Origin: Anaerocolumna sp. AGMB13020
GTDB lineage: Bacteria; Bacillota; Clostridia; Lachnospirales; Lachnospiraceae
NCBI RefSeq assembly: GCF_033100115.1
Contig: NZ_CP136910.1
Coordinates: 5,348,001-5,412,000 of the forward strand
Direction of reading: 5' to 3'
Length of the DNA: 64,000 bases
The first letter of the stretch is position 1. Every line of letters starts with the position of its first letter. Below, one piece after another: positions 52,926-62,563 of the stretch. A program made the position numbers and the translations under genes. The notes under the pieces were generated by a model. That model did not search any database. It saw only the letters and a program-made list of their open reading frames with translations, and was not told the origin of the DNA.

Positions 52926-55283
52926 ATGGTAAACAAAAGATACCCGGAGCATTTGGTGTTTGGATTGGATATCGGAACCAGAAGTATTGTGGGAACGGTG
53001 GGCTATAAGGATGCAGAGCAATTTATAGTTGTAGCTCAGTGTGTCAAAGAGCACGAAACCAGAGCCATGCTAGATGGGCAGATTCATGATATAACGAAAG
53101 TTGCAGAAACCATCGAAGGAGTGAAACAGGAACTTGAAGGGCAGATAGGCAGACGTCTTACGGATGTCTGTATCGCTGCAGCTGGTCGTGTGCTAAAGAC
53201 TCTGACTGTTTCAGCAGAATATGAATTCTCTGCGGAAACCATTGTGAAGGAAGAACACATTCACTCTCTGGATCTGATAGGTGTGGAGAAGGCTTATGAT
53301 ACCTTGCGCCAGGAAATGAAAGAGGAAAAAATCCATTTCTACTGTGTCGGTTATTCCGTGATTCAATATTATTTAAACGGTTATACAATTGGAAAGCTGG
53401 AGGGGCATAAAGCAAACCGTATTGGTACAAATCTGATTGCAACCTTTCTCCCCGATGAAGTAATAGACAGCTTGTATGCGGCAGTGGAAAAGGCCGGTTT
53501 ATATGTTGCAAACTTAACCTTAGAGCCTATAGCTGCTATTAATGTTGCCATTCCGGAAAAATTCCGATTATTAAACATAGCAATGATAGACATTGGAGCG
53601 GGGACTTCTGATATTTCCATAACACGAGATGGAAGTATCATAGCCTATGGCATGATTCCAAGAGCAGGAGATGAGATTACGGAGGCAGTTGTCAAAGAAT
53701 ATCTTGTGGATTTTAAAACTGCTGAAGCCATAAAGCTTTCCTGTCTGAAGAAGAAAAAGGTTACATATAAGGATATCATGGGTATTTCCCATAAGTTAAC
53801 CACCGAAGAGGTAATAGAATCTTTAAAACCGGTTATAGACAGCATGGCCGGCTGCATTGCAGAGAAGATTGTAGAACTAAATGGAGGAAAGCCGGTCAGT
53901 GCAGTCTTTGTGGTAGGCGGAGGCGGAAAAGTTCCGGGATTTACCCAGACGCTGGCAGAAAAGTTGGGGCTTAACAAGGACAGAGTGGCACTTCGAGGAG
54001 AAGAGGTACTGGGGGATGTAACGTTTCTGCAGGAAAATATCAAGAAAGACCCGCTGCTGGTTACGCCAGTGGGTATATGCCTTAATTTTTATGATCAGAG
54101 AAACAATTTTATATTTGTTCAGGTTAACGGCGACAGAGTCAAGCTCTACGATAACAGCAAACTGACCGTTGCAGATGCAGCAATACAGATAGGATTGCCA
54201 AATGAGAATCTCTTTCCCAGAAGGGGGAGAGCAGTTGGTTACACCTTAAATGGCAATAAGCGTATGGCCAGAGGAGAACTGGGGGAAGCAGCTCAGATTA
54301 AGCTTAACGGAGAAATTGCAGGTTTAAGCAATAGTATAGAACAGAATGATCTGATAGAAATCACTGAATCTACCGTTGGCGAAGATGCCAAAGTTATCGT
54401 CGGTGAATTACCTGAGTATAAAAGCAGTATTACATTTACTTTTAATGATACCAGGATTAAATGCCCGAAATTTGCAGAGGTTAATAAAGAACTTGTTACG
54501 GAGTTCTATGAGATAAAAGAAGGGGATGCGGTTGAAATCCTTAATTATTATACCTTGAATCAGGTGCTTAAGTTTATGGATATCGAGTATACCGGAACCA
54601 TCTATATAAATAATATGCCTGCGGCTGAAGAGGAAAAGATATATGAGAATTTTTCTATCAGGTGTGAGATTTACGATTCCCTGGAAGCGAAAAGAGCAGC
54701 AGACAGGTTGAATGCAGAGTTTTTTAACAAAGATACCGGAAGTAGTGATATGGATGAAGAGTTTGAGGAGCCGGAGGAAAGCAGCTTAAAAACAGATGTC
54801 GGACTGGACACAGCCGCAAGCCTGATAACCGTTGCCAGACTGGAAACAGCCCCAAGCCTTGAAGGACTCGGAAGCCCTGAAGGACCCGGAAGTCTGGAAA
54901 CAGCCGGAAGCCTGGAAACAGCCCCAGGCTTAAAAGCCGCCACAAACCAGGAAACCGCCGTAAGCCAAAAAACATCCGCAAGCATAGAAATATCTGACCG
55001 TAAAGTTAGTACAACTGCAGACAAAGAAGAAGAACTTTTAAAGGTTGACCCAAACAGTAAGGTCAATACTTCAGAAGAAGAGATCTATATCATTGTTAAT
55101 AAAGAACCACTTAAGCTCTCCGGCAAAAAGCAATACATCTTTGTTGATATTTTAGATTTCTATGCTTTTGATTTATCAAAGGCTGGAGGCTCAGAACTGA
55201 TCATTACCTTAAATGGAGAAAAAACAGAATTTACGGCACCTCTTAAAGAGAAGGATATTGTTGAACTTTACTGGATGAAATAA
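52926..55283 (+). CDS. Large FtsA-like actin-fold protein with beta-grasp-like repeats
   Basis: 785 residues, almost twice the size of FtsA. Residues 10-380 form an actin/hexokinase-fold of the FtsA/PilM kind (VFGLDIGTRSIVGTVGYKD; LLNIAMIDIGAGTSDISITR; VFVVGGGGKVPGF). Beyond that are segments that read like ubiquitin/ThiS-type beta-grasp units (YTLNGNKR...IKLNGEIAG...NDLIEI; TFTFNDTRIKCPKF...EGDAVEI), a low-complexity stretch of about 65 residues built on degenerate SLETA/GSPEG repeats (about 627-690), and a last unit (EIYIIVNKEPLKLSGKK...LIITLNGEKTEF...DIVELYW). Members occur after polA/coaE in Lachnospiraceae. The role is not established; a morphogenesis or division scaffold is an inference. 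It starts 2 bases after coaE. Confidence 0.75.
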   Translation: MVNKRYPEHLVFGLDIGTRSIVGTVGYKDAEQFIVVAQCVKEHETRAMLDGQIHDITKVAETIEGVKQELEGQIGRRLTDVCIAAAGRVLKTLTVSAEYEFSAETIVKEEHIHSLDLIGVEKAYDTLRQEMKEEKIHFYCVGYSVIQYYLNGYTIGKLEGHKANRIGTNLIATFLPDEVIDSLYAAVEKAGLYVANLTLEPIAAINVAIPEKFRLLNIAMIDIGAGTSDISITRDGSIIAYGMIPRAGDEITEAVVKEYLVDFKTAEAIKLSCLKKKKVTYKDIMGISHKLTTEEVIESLKPVIDSMAGCIAEKIVELNGGKPVSAVFVVGGGGKVPGFTQTLAEKLGLNKDRVALRGEEVLGDVTFLQENIKKDPLLVTPVGICLNFYDQRNNFIFVQVNGDRVKLYDNSKLTVADAAIQIGLPNENLFPRRGRAVGYTLNGNKRMARGELGEAAQIKLNGEIAGLSNSIEQNDLIEITESTVGEDAKVIVGELPEYKSSITFTFNDTRIKCPKFAEVNKELVTEFYEIKEGDAVEILNYYTLNQVLKFMDIEYTGTIYINNMPAAEEEKIYENFSIRCEIYDSLEAKRAADRLNAEFFNKDTGSSDMDEEFEEPEESSLKTDVGLDTAASLITVARLETAPSLEGLGSPEGPGSLETAGSLETAPGLKAATNQETAVSQKTSASIEISDRKVSTTADKEEELLKVDPNSKVNTSEEEIYIIVNKEPLKLSGKKQYIFVDILDFYAFDLSKAGGSELIITLNGEKTEFTAPLKEKDIVELYWMK

Positions 55284-55288
55284 TTTTA

Positions 55289-55317
55289 TTGACAAACCGG
55301 TTAGAATAAGGGATACT
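55289..55317 (+). promoter_or_regulatory. Possible promoter before the WalJ-like gene
   Basis: TTGACA (55289-55294), 17-bp spacer, GATACT (55312-55317). The next 200 bases are AT-rich and without a gene. Confidence 0.5.
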
Positions 55318-55527
55318 TTTCATGAGTTAAAGTTAATAATCGTGATTATGATAGACTAATTATGCAGAAATTCCAATTATAATGAAATATTATACATTAA
55401 TTAAAGAAAAAACTGTAGAAAAATGCATAAAGGGTGAACACGAAACTTATATAGAAAAAAGTTATAAAACCACAAAGCAATTCCTTCCATTTCCGAATAA
55501 AGCATGTGGGACAGAATGGAGCAAATT

Positions 55528-56337
55528 ATGAAGTTATGCAGTTTATCAAGCGGCAGCAGCGGAAATTGTACCTACGTTGGCAGCGGTCATGCCAATATCT
55601 TAGTAGATGCAGGAATCAGCGGAAAGAGAATTGAATACGGCTTAAACTGTATAGAAATCAAACCGGCTGACTTAGAGGGAATATTAGTAACCCATGAACA
55701 TTCGGATCATATTCAAGGCATCGGCGTAATGGCAAGACGTTATCACACACCGATTTATGGGACAAAAGAGACACTGCAGGCAATTCGCCGTATCAAGAGT
55801 ATGGGAGAGATTCCGGAGGAACTGCTGCGTCCTGTTTTGCCGGATGAAGGGTTTTATATAAATGATATTTATGTGGAGCCTTTTGCGACTTCTCATGATG
55901 CCGTTAATCCGGTGTGCTATACCTTTACAGCAGAGGGACATAAGATAGGTATGGCCACAGACCTTGGAGTATATGATGATTATATCATCTCAAGGCTTTC
56001 CGGCTCTGAAATACTTCTTATGGAAGCCAATCATGATGAAAATATGCTGCTGACAGGTGCATATCCTTATCATTTGAAACAGAGAATCTTAGGCAACAGA
56101 GGGCATCTTTCCAACGAGAATTCAGGAAGGCTTCTGGCCAGAATATTACATGAGAAAATCAAATATATTACCCTGGCTCATTTAAGCAAAGAGAATAATT
56201 TTGAAGATCTTGCTTATGAGACCGTTAGAATTGAATTAAATAAGGCAATAGCGGATACGGCATTGACATTAAAGACAGATTCCCTATTAAGTGTAGCAAA
56301 AAGGGATATTCCCTCAGAAATGCTCTGTACCGGCTAG
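55528..56337 (+). CDS. WalJ/YycJ-type metallo-beta-lactamase hydrolase
   Basis: 269 residues. It matches the family N-terminus MKLCSLSSGSSGNCTYVGSG, with the metal ligands THEHSDHIQG, later SHDAVNP, MATDLG and ANHDENML, and C-terminal RGHLSNENSGRLL and LAHLSKENN. YycJ/WalJ-type proteins lie near the walRK cell-wall system in other Firmicutes and are implicated in coordinating division and DNA repair; here no walRK genes are adjacent. The start at 55528 is preferred over 55504 and 55516 by family length. Confidence 0.88.
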   Translation: MKLCSLSSGSSGNCTYVGSGHANILVDAGISGKRIEYGLNCIEIKPADLEGILVTHEHSDHIQGIGVMARRYHTPIYGTKETLQAIRRIKSMGEIPEELLRPVLPDEGFYINDIYVEPFATSHDAVNPVCYTFTAEGHKIGMATDLGVYDDYIISRLSGSEILLMEANHDENMLLTGAYPYHLKQRILGNRGHLSNENSGRLLARILHEKIKYITLAHLSKENNFEDLAYETVRIELNKAIADTALTLKTDSLLSVAKRDIPSEMLCTG

Positions 56338-56518
56338 TGGTATCAGCACTGCCTTGCAGGCAGAATATTTGCCGCAAATTACAAGCCACTTATTAAGCAA
56401 CATAAACAGCTGAAAATATGAGATTGAAAGTGCATTTGCACACAAGGTTATTCGATGTCCTGATTATATGAGGTACAATTGGCACATAAATGGGATATTT
56501 CAACATTTTGATTTTTAA

Positions 56519-56551
56519 GTGTGCTAAAGCACACAGATGGGAGCTAATATG
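56519..56551 (+). promoter_or_regulatory. Hairpin-AGATGGGAG start module before the ACT-domain gene
   Basis: Perfect GTGTGC-TAAA-GCACAC hairpin (56519-56534), then AGATGGGAG (56535-56543), 5 bases, and ATG at 56549. Near-copy of the module at 39401. Confidence 0.7.
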
Positions 56552-56821
56552 AAGAAGACAATTATATCTGTTGTAGGAAAAGACCAAGTTGGAATTATTG
56601 CAAAAGTTTGTACTTATCTCGCAGGAAATAAAATCAATATAATGGATATTTCCCAGACGATCGTTCAGGGGTATTTTAATATGATGATGATTGTGGATGC
56701 CAATGAAGCAACGAAAAGCTTTGACATAATAGCCACAGAACTTGAGGAGTTGGGACAGGAAATCGGTGTTGTCATCAAAGCGCAGCATGAAGATATCTTC
56801 AACATGATGCACAGACTGTAA
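56549..56821 (+). CDS. ACT-domain protein (UPF0237)
   Basis: 90 residues, a single ACT domain (MKKTIISVVGKDQVGIIAKV; INIMDISQTIVQGYFNMMMI). ACT domains bind small ligands such as amino acids. In Firmicutes and archaea this protein is encoded directly before a UPF0210 protein, as here, so the pair probably acts together. The start is the ATG after GGGAG; an in-frame ATG lies in the motif at 56537. Confidence 0.92.
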   Translation: MKKTIISVVGKDQVGIIAKVCTYLAGNKINIMDISQTIVQGYFNMMMIVDANEATKSFDIIATELEELGQEIGVVIKAQHEDIFNMMHRL

Positions 56822-57000
56822 GTTGGATACATTTTGCAACACATGCTGTACCTGACGGGTCCAATATTTAGAAAGACCAGGCAGTACACACCTTATGGTT
56901 GAAAGAAAATAATTGCCAAGAAAGGATGCCGCAAACCAATTTTTTCAACCTCATAACAAGTGGCAATGCTGCAGACAGCCTGCGGCAGGAAAATAAAATT

Positions 57001-58365
57001 ATGATCGATATTAACGAGGTTATTGAAACCAATAAAATGATAGAGCAGGAGAATCTGGATGTCAGAACCATAACCCTAGGTATAAGCCTGTTGGATTGCG
57101 CTGATAATAATCTGGAGGTATTAAATCAGAAAATCTATGATAAAATAACAACGGTGGCAAAGGATCTGGTAGCTACAGGGAAAGCAATAGAGAGAGAATT
57201 TGGTATCCCTATTGTAAACAAGAGAATATCAGTAACTCCCATTGCTTTGGTGGGCAGCAGTGCCTGCAGGAATCCCGGGGATTATGTAACCATTGCAAAA
57301 ACCTTGGATCGTGCTGCTACTGCAGTCGGCGTTAATTTTATTGGCGGCTATTCCGCACTGGTGTCGAAAGGAATGTCCACAGGTGACCGAAATCTCATAG
57401 AATCCATTCCACAGGCCCTGGCTGAAACAGAGAGGGTTTGCTCCTCTGTCAATGTAGGCTCCACCAAAACCGGAATTGATATGGACGCAGTGAAGCTTCT
57501 GGGTGAAATCATCTTAAAAACGGCTGAATATACCAAAGAAAGAGATTCTATCGGTTGTGCAAAGTTGGTAATATTCTGTAATGCACCGGATGATAATCCT
57601 TTTATGGCAGGTGCTTTTCATGGTGTAACAGAAGGGGATGCCATTATAAATGTAGGTGTAAGCGGACCGGGTGTTGTTAAGAATGCATTGAGTCGTGTCC
57701 GAGGCGCTGATTTTGGCACACTGTGTGAAACTGTTAAGACCACAGCCTTTAAAATAACCAGGGTAGGTCAACTGGTAGCGCAGGAAGCCTCCAAAAGATT
57801 AAATATTCCTTTTGGAATAATCGACTTATCCCTGGCGCCCACACCAGCTGTTGGTGACAGTATTGCTGAGATCTTTCAGGAAATGGGACTTGAACAGGCA
57901 GGAGCACCAGGCACTACTGCAGCTCTTGCTTTGTTAAACGACCAGGTTAAAAAGGGCGGTGTAATGGCTTCCTCTTATGTAGGTGGGTTAAGCGGTGCCT
58001 TTATTCCTGTAAGTGAAGACAGAGGAATGATTGAGGCAGTAGAATTAGGTGCATTAACCCTTGAGAAATTGGAAGCTATGACTTGTGTCTGCTCCGTTGG
58101 ACTGGATATGGTAGCAATACCTGGTGATACGAAAGCAACAACAATATCTGGTATCATAGCAGATGAAATGGCAATTGGAATGATTAATCAGAAGACCACT
58201 GCAGTTAGACTTATACCGGTTATTGGAAAAGGTGTGGGCGAAATGGTGGAATTCGGAGGGTTATTAGGTTATGCGCCTGTCATGCCGGTTAACAACTTCA
58301 GTTGTGCTGATTTTATTAACAGAGGCGGAAGAATACCAGCCCCTATTCATAGCTTTAAGAATTAA
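57001..58365 (+). CDS. UPF0210 (DUF711, PFL-family) protein
   Basis: 454 residues, the usual UPF0210 length. The family N-terminus is [20 protein letters not shown] with [13 protein letters not shown]. The fold is related to glycyl-radical (PFL-like) enzymes, but the biological role is unknown. Conserved pairing with the ACT protein upstream suggests an amino-acid-related function. The frame is open to 56899, yet the ATG at 57001 fits the family and has CAGGAAAAT upstream. Confidence 0.9.
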   Translation: MIDINEVIETNKMIEQENLDVRTITLGISLLDCADNNLEVLNQKIYDKITTVAKDLVATGKAIEREFGIPIVNKRISVTPIALVGSSACRNPGDYVTIAKTLDRAATAVGVNFIGGYSALVSKGMSTGDRNLIESIPQALAETERVCSSVNVGSTKTGIDMDAVKLLGEIILKTAEYTKERDSIGCAKLVIFCNAPDDNPFMAGAFHGVTEGDAIINVGVSGPGVVKNALSRVRGADFGTLCETVKTTAFKITRVGQLVAQEASKRLNIPFGIIDLSLAPTPAVGDSIAEIFQEMGLEQAGAPGTTAALALLNDQVKKGGVMASSYVGGLSGAFIPVSEDRGMIEAVELGALTLEKLEAMTCVCSVGLDMVAIPGDTKATTISGIIADEMAIGMINQKTTAVRLIPVIGKGVGEMVEFGGLLGYAPVMPVNNFSCADFINRGGRIPAPIHSFKN

Positions 58366-58415
58366 TACGTAAGGAAAAGGAATAGATTTTATATAGGAAT
58401 AAAAGGAATCGAAAG

Positions 58416-58445
58416 CCGCCCAAAAGGCGGAGGAAAGAGAGGCAG
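58416..58445 (+). promoter_or_regulatory. Hairpin directly before the pepD-like ribosome site
   Basis: CCGCC-CAAAA-GGCGG stem-loop (58416-58430) directly followed by AGGAAAGAGAGG, 18 bases before the start codon. Same idea as the hairpin-AGATGGGAG modules but a different ribosome-site sequence. Confidence 0.4.
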
Positions 58446-58447
58446 AA

Positions 58448-59905
58448 ATGAACGAAACATTACAAAAGCTTGATTATAAAAAAGTATTTCATTACTTCAG
58501 TGAGATTTCAGCAGTGCCAAGAGGATCTAAGTACAATACAGCTATCAGTAATTATCTGGTAGAGCATGCGAAAGCAAAAGGCTATACTTATCGCCAGGAT
58601 GAGTATGAAAATGTAGTACTGATCAAAGAGGCTACTCCCGGTTATGAGAATGCACCTGCCCTTATACTACAGGGACATATGGATATGGTATGTGAGAAGA
58701 CCAATGACTGTACCCATGATTTCTTAAAAGAAGGAATTGAACTTTTTGTAGATGGAGATTTCATTCATGCAGACAGAACCACTTTAGGCGGTGATGATGG
58801 TATAGCGGTTGCTTATATTCTTGCGTTGTTTGATGATGAGACCTTACAGCATCCAAGACTGGAAGCAATTATAACAACAGATGAAGAAGTAGGCATGGAG
58901 GGAGCTATCGGTCTTGATGTTTCTGACTTACAAGGGAAATTACTATTAAACATTGATTCGGAAGAAGAGGGATATCTCCTTACAAGTTCTGCAGGAGGAC
59001 TTACAGCTACCTGTGAGCTGCCTCTTAAAAGAACGTCTGAAAAAGGGCTCAAAGTAATCCTTACCATATCAGAGTTAAAAGGCGGACATTCGGGAGCAGA
59101 GATTCATAAGAATCGTGTAAATGCAACAAAATTAATGGCAAGACTGTTATTTGAACTAAAAGAAGCTATGGGCTTCTATCTGTATGATTTGAACGGCGGC
59201 TTGAAAGACAATGCCATTCCAAGAGATGCAAAAGCAGAGATCATTATAGAGGATGATGAATATGATCGATTTACGGATATTATCAATGGGCTGGCAAGTA
59301 AATACAAACATGAATATGTGACCAATGAACCGGATTTAACAGTAGGCTATATGAGAGGGGAGGAAGATAAGTATAAAGTTCTTCATCCTACCTCCTTTGA
59401 AAAGCTGTTATTCCTGTTGATAAATACGCCCAATGGTGTACAGACAATGAGCAGTGATATACCTGGCCTTGTAGAAAGCTCACTTAACCTTGGTATTTTT
59501 CATCTGGAAGAAGAGAAAGCAATCATCTGCTTTTCTGTCCGCAGTTCTGTAAACAGTTATAAGGAATTTCTGAATAAGAAACTTAATTATATCTGTGATT
59601 TCCTGGGCGGTGAATATAATGTCAGAAGCCAGTATCCTGCATGGGAATATAAGAAAGATTCTGCTTTAAGAGAATATCTTGCAAAAGTCTATGAGGAAGA
59701 ATATAAAACAGCACCTAAGTTTGAGGCAATCCATGCTGGTCTTGAATGCAGCTTCTTTGCTGAGAAGATTCCCGGCATAGATATGGTATCCTTAGGGCCT
59801 GATATGTGGGATATCCATACACCGAAAGAAAGATTAAGCTTATCCTCTACTATCAGAGTATACAAATATGTTGAAAAAGTAATCGAGGGAATGAAGAATC
59901 TATGA
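58448..59905 (+). CDS. M20-family aminoacyl-histidine dipeptidase (PepD-like)
   Basis: 485 residues. Zinc-binding blocks of the M20C peptidases are visible: LQGHMDMVCEKT (His), LGGDDGIAVAY (Asp), TTDEEVGMEGA (catalytic Glu), HAGLECSFF. It cleaves Xaa-His and other dipeptides in the cytoplasm. The next gene overlaps its stop by 4 bases. Confidence 0.93.
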   Translation: MNETLQKLDYKKVFHYFSEISAVPRGSKYNTAISNYLVEHAKAKGYTYRQDEYENVVLIKEATPGYENAPALILQGHMDMVCEKTNDCTHDFLKEGIELFVDGDFIHADRTTLGGDDGIAVAYILALFDDETLQHPRLEAIITTDEEVGMEGAIGLDVSDLQGKLLLNIDSEEEGYLLTSSAGGLTATCELPLKRTSEKGLKVILTISELKGGHSGAEIHKNRVNATKLMARLLFELKEAMGFYLYDLNGGLKDNAIPRDAKAEIIIEDDEYDRFTDIINGLASKYKHEYVTNEPDLTVGYMRGEEDKYKVLHPTSFEKLLFLLINTPNGVQTMSSDIPGLVESSLNLGIFHLEEEKAIICFSVRSSVNSYKEFLNKKLNYICDFLGGEYNVRSQYPAWEYKKDSALREYLAKVYEEEYKTAPKFEAIHAGLECSFFAEKIPGIDMVSLGPDMWDIHTPKERLSLSSTIRVYKYVEKVIEGMKNL

Positions 59906-61098
59906 GTAAACGCAGAATGTACGGCCTCCTGGCCTTTATCATTTTTACCTTTAGCCTTCTGGCAGTGGTAATTATCTATGAAGTAGGTGATTTTTCATGG
60001 AGTAAGGAAGGGAATAATAATTCCATAGTGGGAGACCGGAATTCTGGCAGTGTGGAGAATACAACACCAGTACCAAATCCCTCTGAGCCAGAGGATTCTC
60101 AGGTATCAGAGGGTTCTGTTACGGAAGTGCCCAAACCCACAGTCACCGAAGAACCCTGGAAGGATATCACAATGCTGTTTACTGGTGATATCTATTTATC
60201 CGATGTTGTAGCTAATACATACAAAGGAAAGGGAATTGAGGCTATAGTGGAAAAAGAGCTTCTTGCCGAGATGCAGAATGCAGATATTACCATGTCAAAT
60301 CAGGAGTTTGCTTTTAGTACCGGAGGGACGGCAGCAGAGGATAAACAGTATACTTTTCGGGTAAATCCGGATTACATAACTGCTTTTCAGGATATGGGAA
60401 TTGATATTGTTACTCTTGCCAATAACCATACCATGGATTTTGGACTGACAGCATTAGAAGATTCCTTTGATACCCTTAAAGGTGCAGGAATAGATTATGT
60501 TGGTGCAGGAAGCAATCTGTCTGATGCAAGAAAGATCCATTACACCGAAAACCAGGGAAAGACAATAGCTTTTCTGGCTGCGTCAAGAGTGATACCGGTA
60601 TATGAATGGAATGCAGCTGAAAACAAAGCCGGTTTATTTACCACCTATGATCCGACATTTTTATTGGAGGACATTAAAACTGCCAGCGAAAACAGTGATT
60701 ATGTGGTTGTTTACCTTCATTGGGGAATTGAGAGAGCCGAATTACCAAAAGATTATCAGCACTCCCTGGCAAAACAATACATAGATGCCGGAGCAGATCT
60801 TGTTATCGGCAGCCACCCTCATGTACTTCAGGGAGTGGAATATTATAAGGGAAAACCTATTATATATAGTCTTGGCAACTATATTTTTTACAGCAATATT
60901 CAAAGAACGGCAGTGTTAAAAATAACCCTGGATCAAGATATGAATACGAAGGTTCAGCTGCTTCCGGCTAAAGCGGAAAATGCTAGGACGAAATTTTTAA
61001 GTGATAAAGAAGAGATTTCGAAATTTTATCAGTACATGGAAAGTATTTCTTTCGGAGTTGGTTTTGATGAGGCTGGTTATGCTTCAGAGTTACAATAA
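59902..61098 (+). CDS. CapA-family (PgsA-like) membrane-anchored protein
   Basis: 398 residues. An N-terminal membrane anchor (about 7-29) and a P/S/E-rich spacer are followed by the CapA metallophosphatase-like domain (ITMLFTGDIYLSDVVANTYK; VTLANNHTMDFGL; HWGIERAELP; IGSHPHVLQG). Relatives take part in poly-gamma-glutamate capsule formation; without other cap/pgs genes here the substrate stays unknown. Coupled to pepD through ATGA. Confidence 0.88.
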   Translation: MSKRRMYGLLAFIIFTFSLLAVVIIYEVGDFSWSKEGNNNSIVGDRNSGSVENTTPVPNPSEPEDSQVSEGSVTEVPKPTVTEEPWKDITMLFTGDIYLSDVVANTYKGKGIEAIVEKELLAEMQNADITMSNQEFAFSTGGTAAEDKQYTFRVNPDYITAFQDMGIDIVTLANNHTMDFGLTALEDSFDTLKGAGIDYVGAGSNLSDARKIHYTENQGKTIAFLAASRVIPVYEWNAAENKAGLFTTYDPTFLLEDIKTASENSDYVVVYLHWGIERAELPKDYQHSLAKQYIDAGADLVIGSHPHVLQGVEYYKGKPIIYSLGNYIFYSNIQRTAVLKITLDQDMNTKVQLLPAKAENARTKFLSDKEEISKFYQYMESISFGVGFDEAGYASELQ

Positions 61099-61120
61099 CT
61101 TAACATTATTTACAAAAGAT

Positions 61121-61149
61121 TTTACAATCAAGGCACCTCATGTTATAAT
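61121..61149 (+). promoter_or_regulatory. SigA-type promoter of the LytR-CpsA-Psr gene
   Basis: TTTACA (61121-61126), 17-bp spacer, TATAAT (61144-61149) with an extended -10 TG. Confidence 0.8.
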
Positions 61150-61192
61150 ACTCTGTGCCAGTATATGGAAATAAGTAATATAGGAGCCGCAT

Positions 61193-62434
61193 ATGCAAAG
61201 ACCGGGATCAGAAACCGATATTCATGAGGAATCTAAAACAGAAGAGAGAACCAAGGCATCCCAAGAGGAGCACCTTGGAACTAAAATACTTATCAGAAGC
61301 CAGGAAGATGAACTGTTAATGGATATCACTGACAGTCTTAAGGAACAGGTAAATGCTGAATTAGACCAGAAAGAAGAGCCTCAGGAAAAGTATAAGAAGA
61401 GAAAAGTACTTCGTGTTTTTCTCAGTACTGCCTGTCTGCTGATTGCAGCTATCTTAGTTCTTGTGCTGACACCTTTCGGGCAAGGACTTCTATATAAAGC
61501 GGTATCGGTATATGCTTATGGCAAGATGAATCATGCTGATGGCAGCTTGCCGGCAGAGGTGGCAGAGACACCTGCTGCAGAAGTTACTGTTACGCCGACC
61601 CTAACGCTGACCCCGGAGCCTGCAAAGCCGGAAGTAAAGCAGATAACCTATAATATACTCCTGTTGGGGGAAGAGGCAATAGATTCCGGAACAGCAAAAG
61701 GCAGAACGGATATTATGATGATAGCAACTCTGGATACAGAGGATAAGTGCATCAGACTTACCTCCCTCATGAGGGACATGTTGGTTGACATTCCGGGTTA
61801 TAAAGAAAATAAACTGAACACGGCATATGAATATGGTGGTGTTCCCCTCTTATACGATACTATCTATCAGAATTTTGGTGTTAAACTGGATGGTTATATG
61901 CTGGTTGGATTTGATGCATTTGAAGCAATCATCAATAAATTAGGGGGAGTAACGATTACCCTAACGGATAAAGAAGCGGAATATCTTAATACCACCAATT
62001 ATATTTCGAAAGAGCAGTATCGAAATGTCTCAGCAGGCAATCAATTACTGAATGGTAATCAGGCGTTAGGTTATTGCAGAGTGCGTTATGTGGCGACCGG
62101 TGAGCATGAGCTGAATGATTTTGGCAGGACCTCCAGACAGAGAGTTGTTTTAAACGCCATCTTTGATAAATATAAAACCAAAAGTCTGCCAGAACTGGCT
62201 TTAATAGCAAATTCCCTGCTTTCTTATATTACGACTGATCTTACCCAGGAGGAATTTACAGCTTATCTACAGCTACTGGCAGAAGCAAAGAATGGGGAGC
62301 TTCAGACTTTGAGAATACCGGCTGACAATACCTTCGAAGAAGGAACAGTTCGTGGTATGTCTGTGCTGATACCTGATAAATATGAAAATAGAAAATTGCT
62401 GCAAGGTTTTATAAAGCAAGAATCGAGACAGTAA
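61193..62434 (+). CDS. LytR-CpsA-Psr family wall-polymer ligase
   Basis: 413 residues. A long cytoplasmic N-terminus (about 70 residues) precedes one membrane helix (about 80-100: VFLSTACLLIAAILVLVLTP). After a P/T/E-rich spacer, the LCP domain is seen: NILLLGEEA, GRTDIMMIATLDTEDKCIRL, SLMRDMLVDIPG, KLNTAYEYGG and DDFGRTSRQR-like NDFGRTSRQRVVL with the conserved Arg/Asp set. LCP enzymes attach anionic polymers to peptidoglycan. Confidence 0.93.
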   Translation: MQRPGSETDIHEESKTEERTKASQEEHLGTKILIRSQEDELLMDITDSLKEQVNAELDQKEEPQEKYKKRKVLRVFLSTACLLIAAILVLVLTPFGQGLLYKAVSVYAYGKMNHADGSLPAEVAETPAAEVTVTPTLTLTPEPAKPEVKQITYNILLLGEEAIDSGTAKGRTDIMMIATLDTEDKCIRLTSLMRDMLVDIPGYKENKLNTAYEYGGVPLLYDTIYQNFGVKLDGYMLVGFDAFEAIINKLGGVTITLTDKEAEYLNTTNYISKEQYRNVSAGNQLLNGNQALGYCRVRYVATGEHELNDFGRTSRQRVVLNAIFDKYKTKSLPELALIANSLLSYITTDLTQEEFTAYLQLLAEAKNGELQTLRIPADNTFEEGTVRGMSVLIPDKYENRKLLQGFIKQESRQ

Positions 62435-62454
62435 ATTACTGATAATAATATAAG

Positions 62455-62501
62455 ATGTCAAAATTCTGGGTTTGGAATATACTCAGGTTTTGGCATTTTT
62501 T
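62455..62501 (+). terminator. Intrinsic terminator after the LCP gene
   Basis: ATGTCAAAA...CTG pairs with CAGGTTTTGGCAT; T run follows. Confidence 0.8.
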
Positions 62502-62563
62502 ATGGAATAGTTTTCTTAGACAGGCATATACTGTTAAGGATGTTTAACGAATCCGGTGATTTT

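Noticed and set aside
54800..54990. CRISPR or simple tandem repeat in the FtsA-like gene
   Set aside because: The units are degenerate, in frame and of irregular length; they encode a protein linker, and no CRISPR-like spacing is present anywhere in the window.
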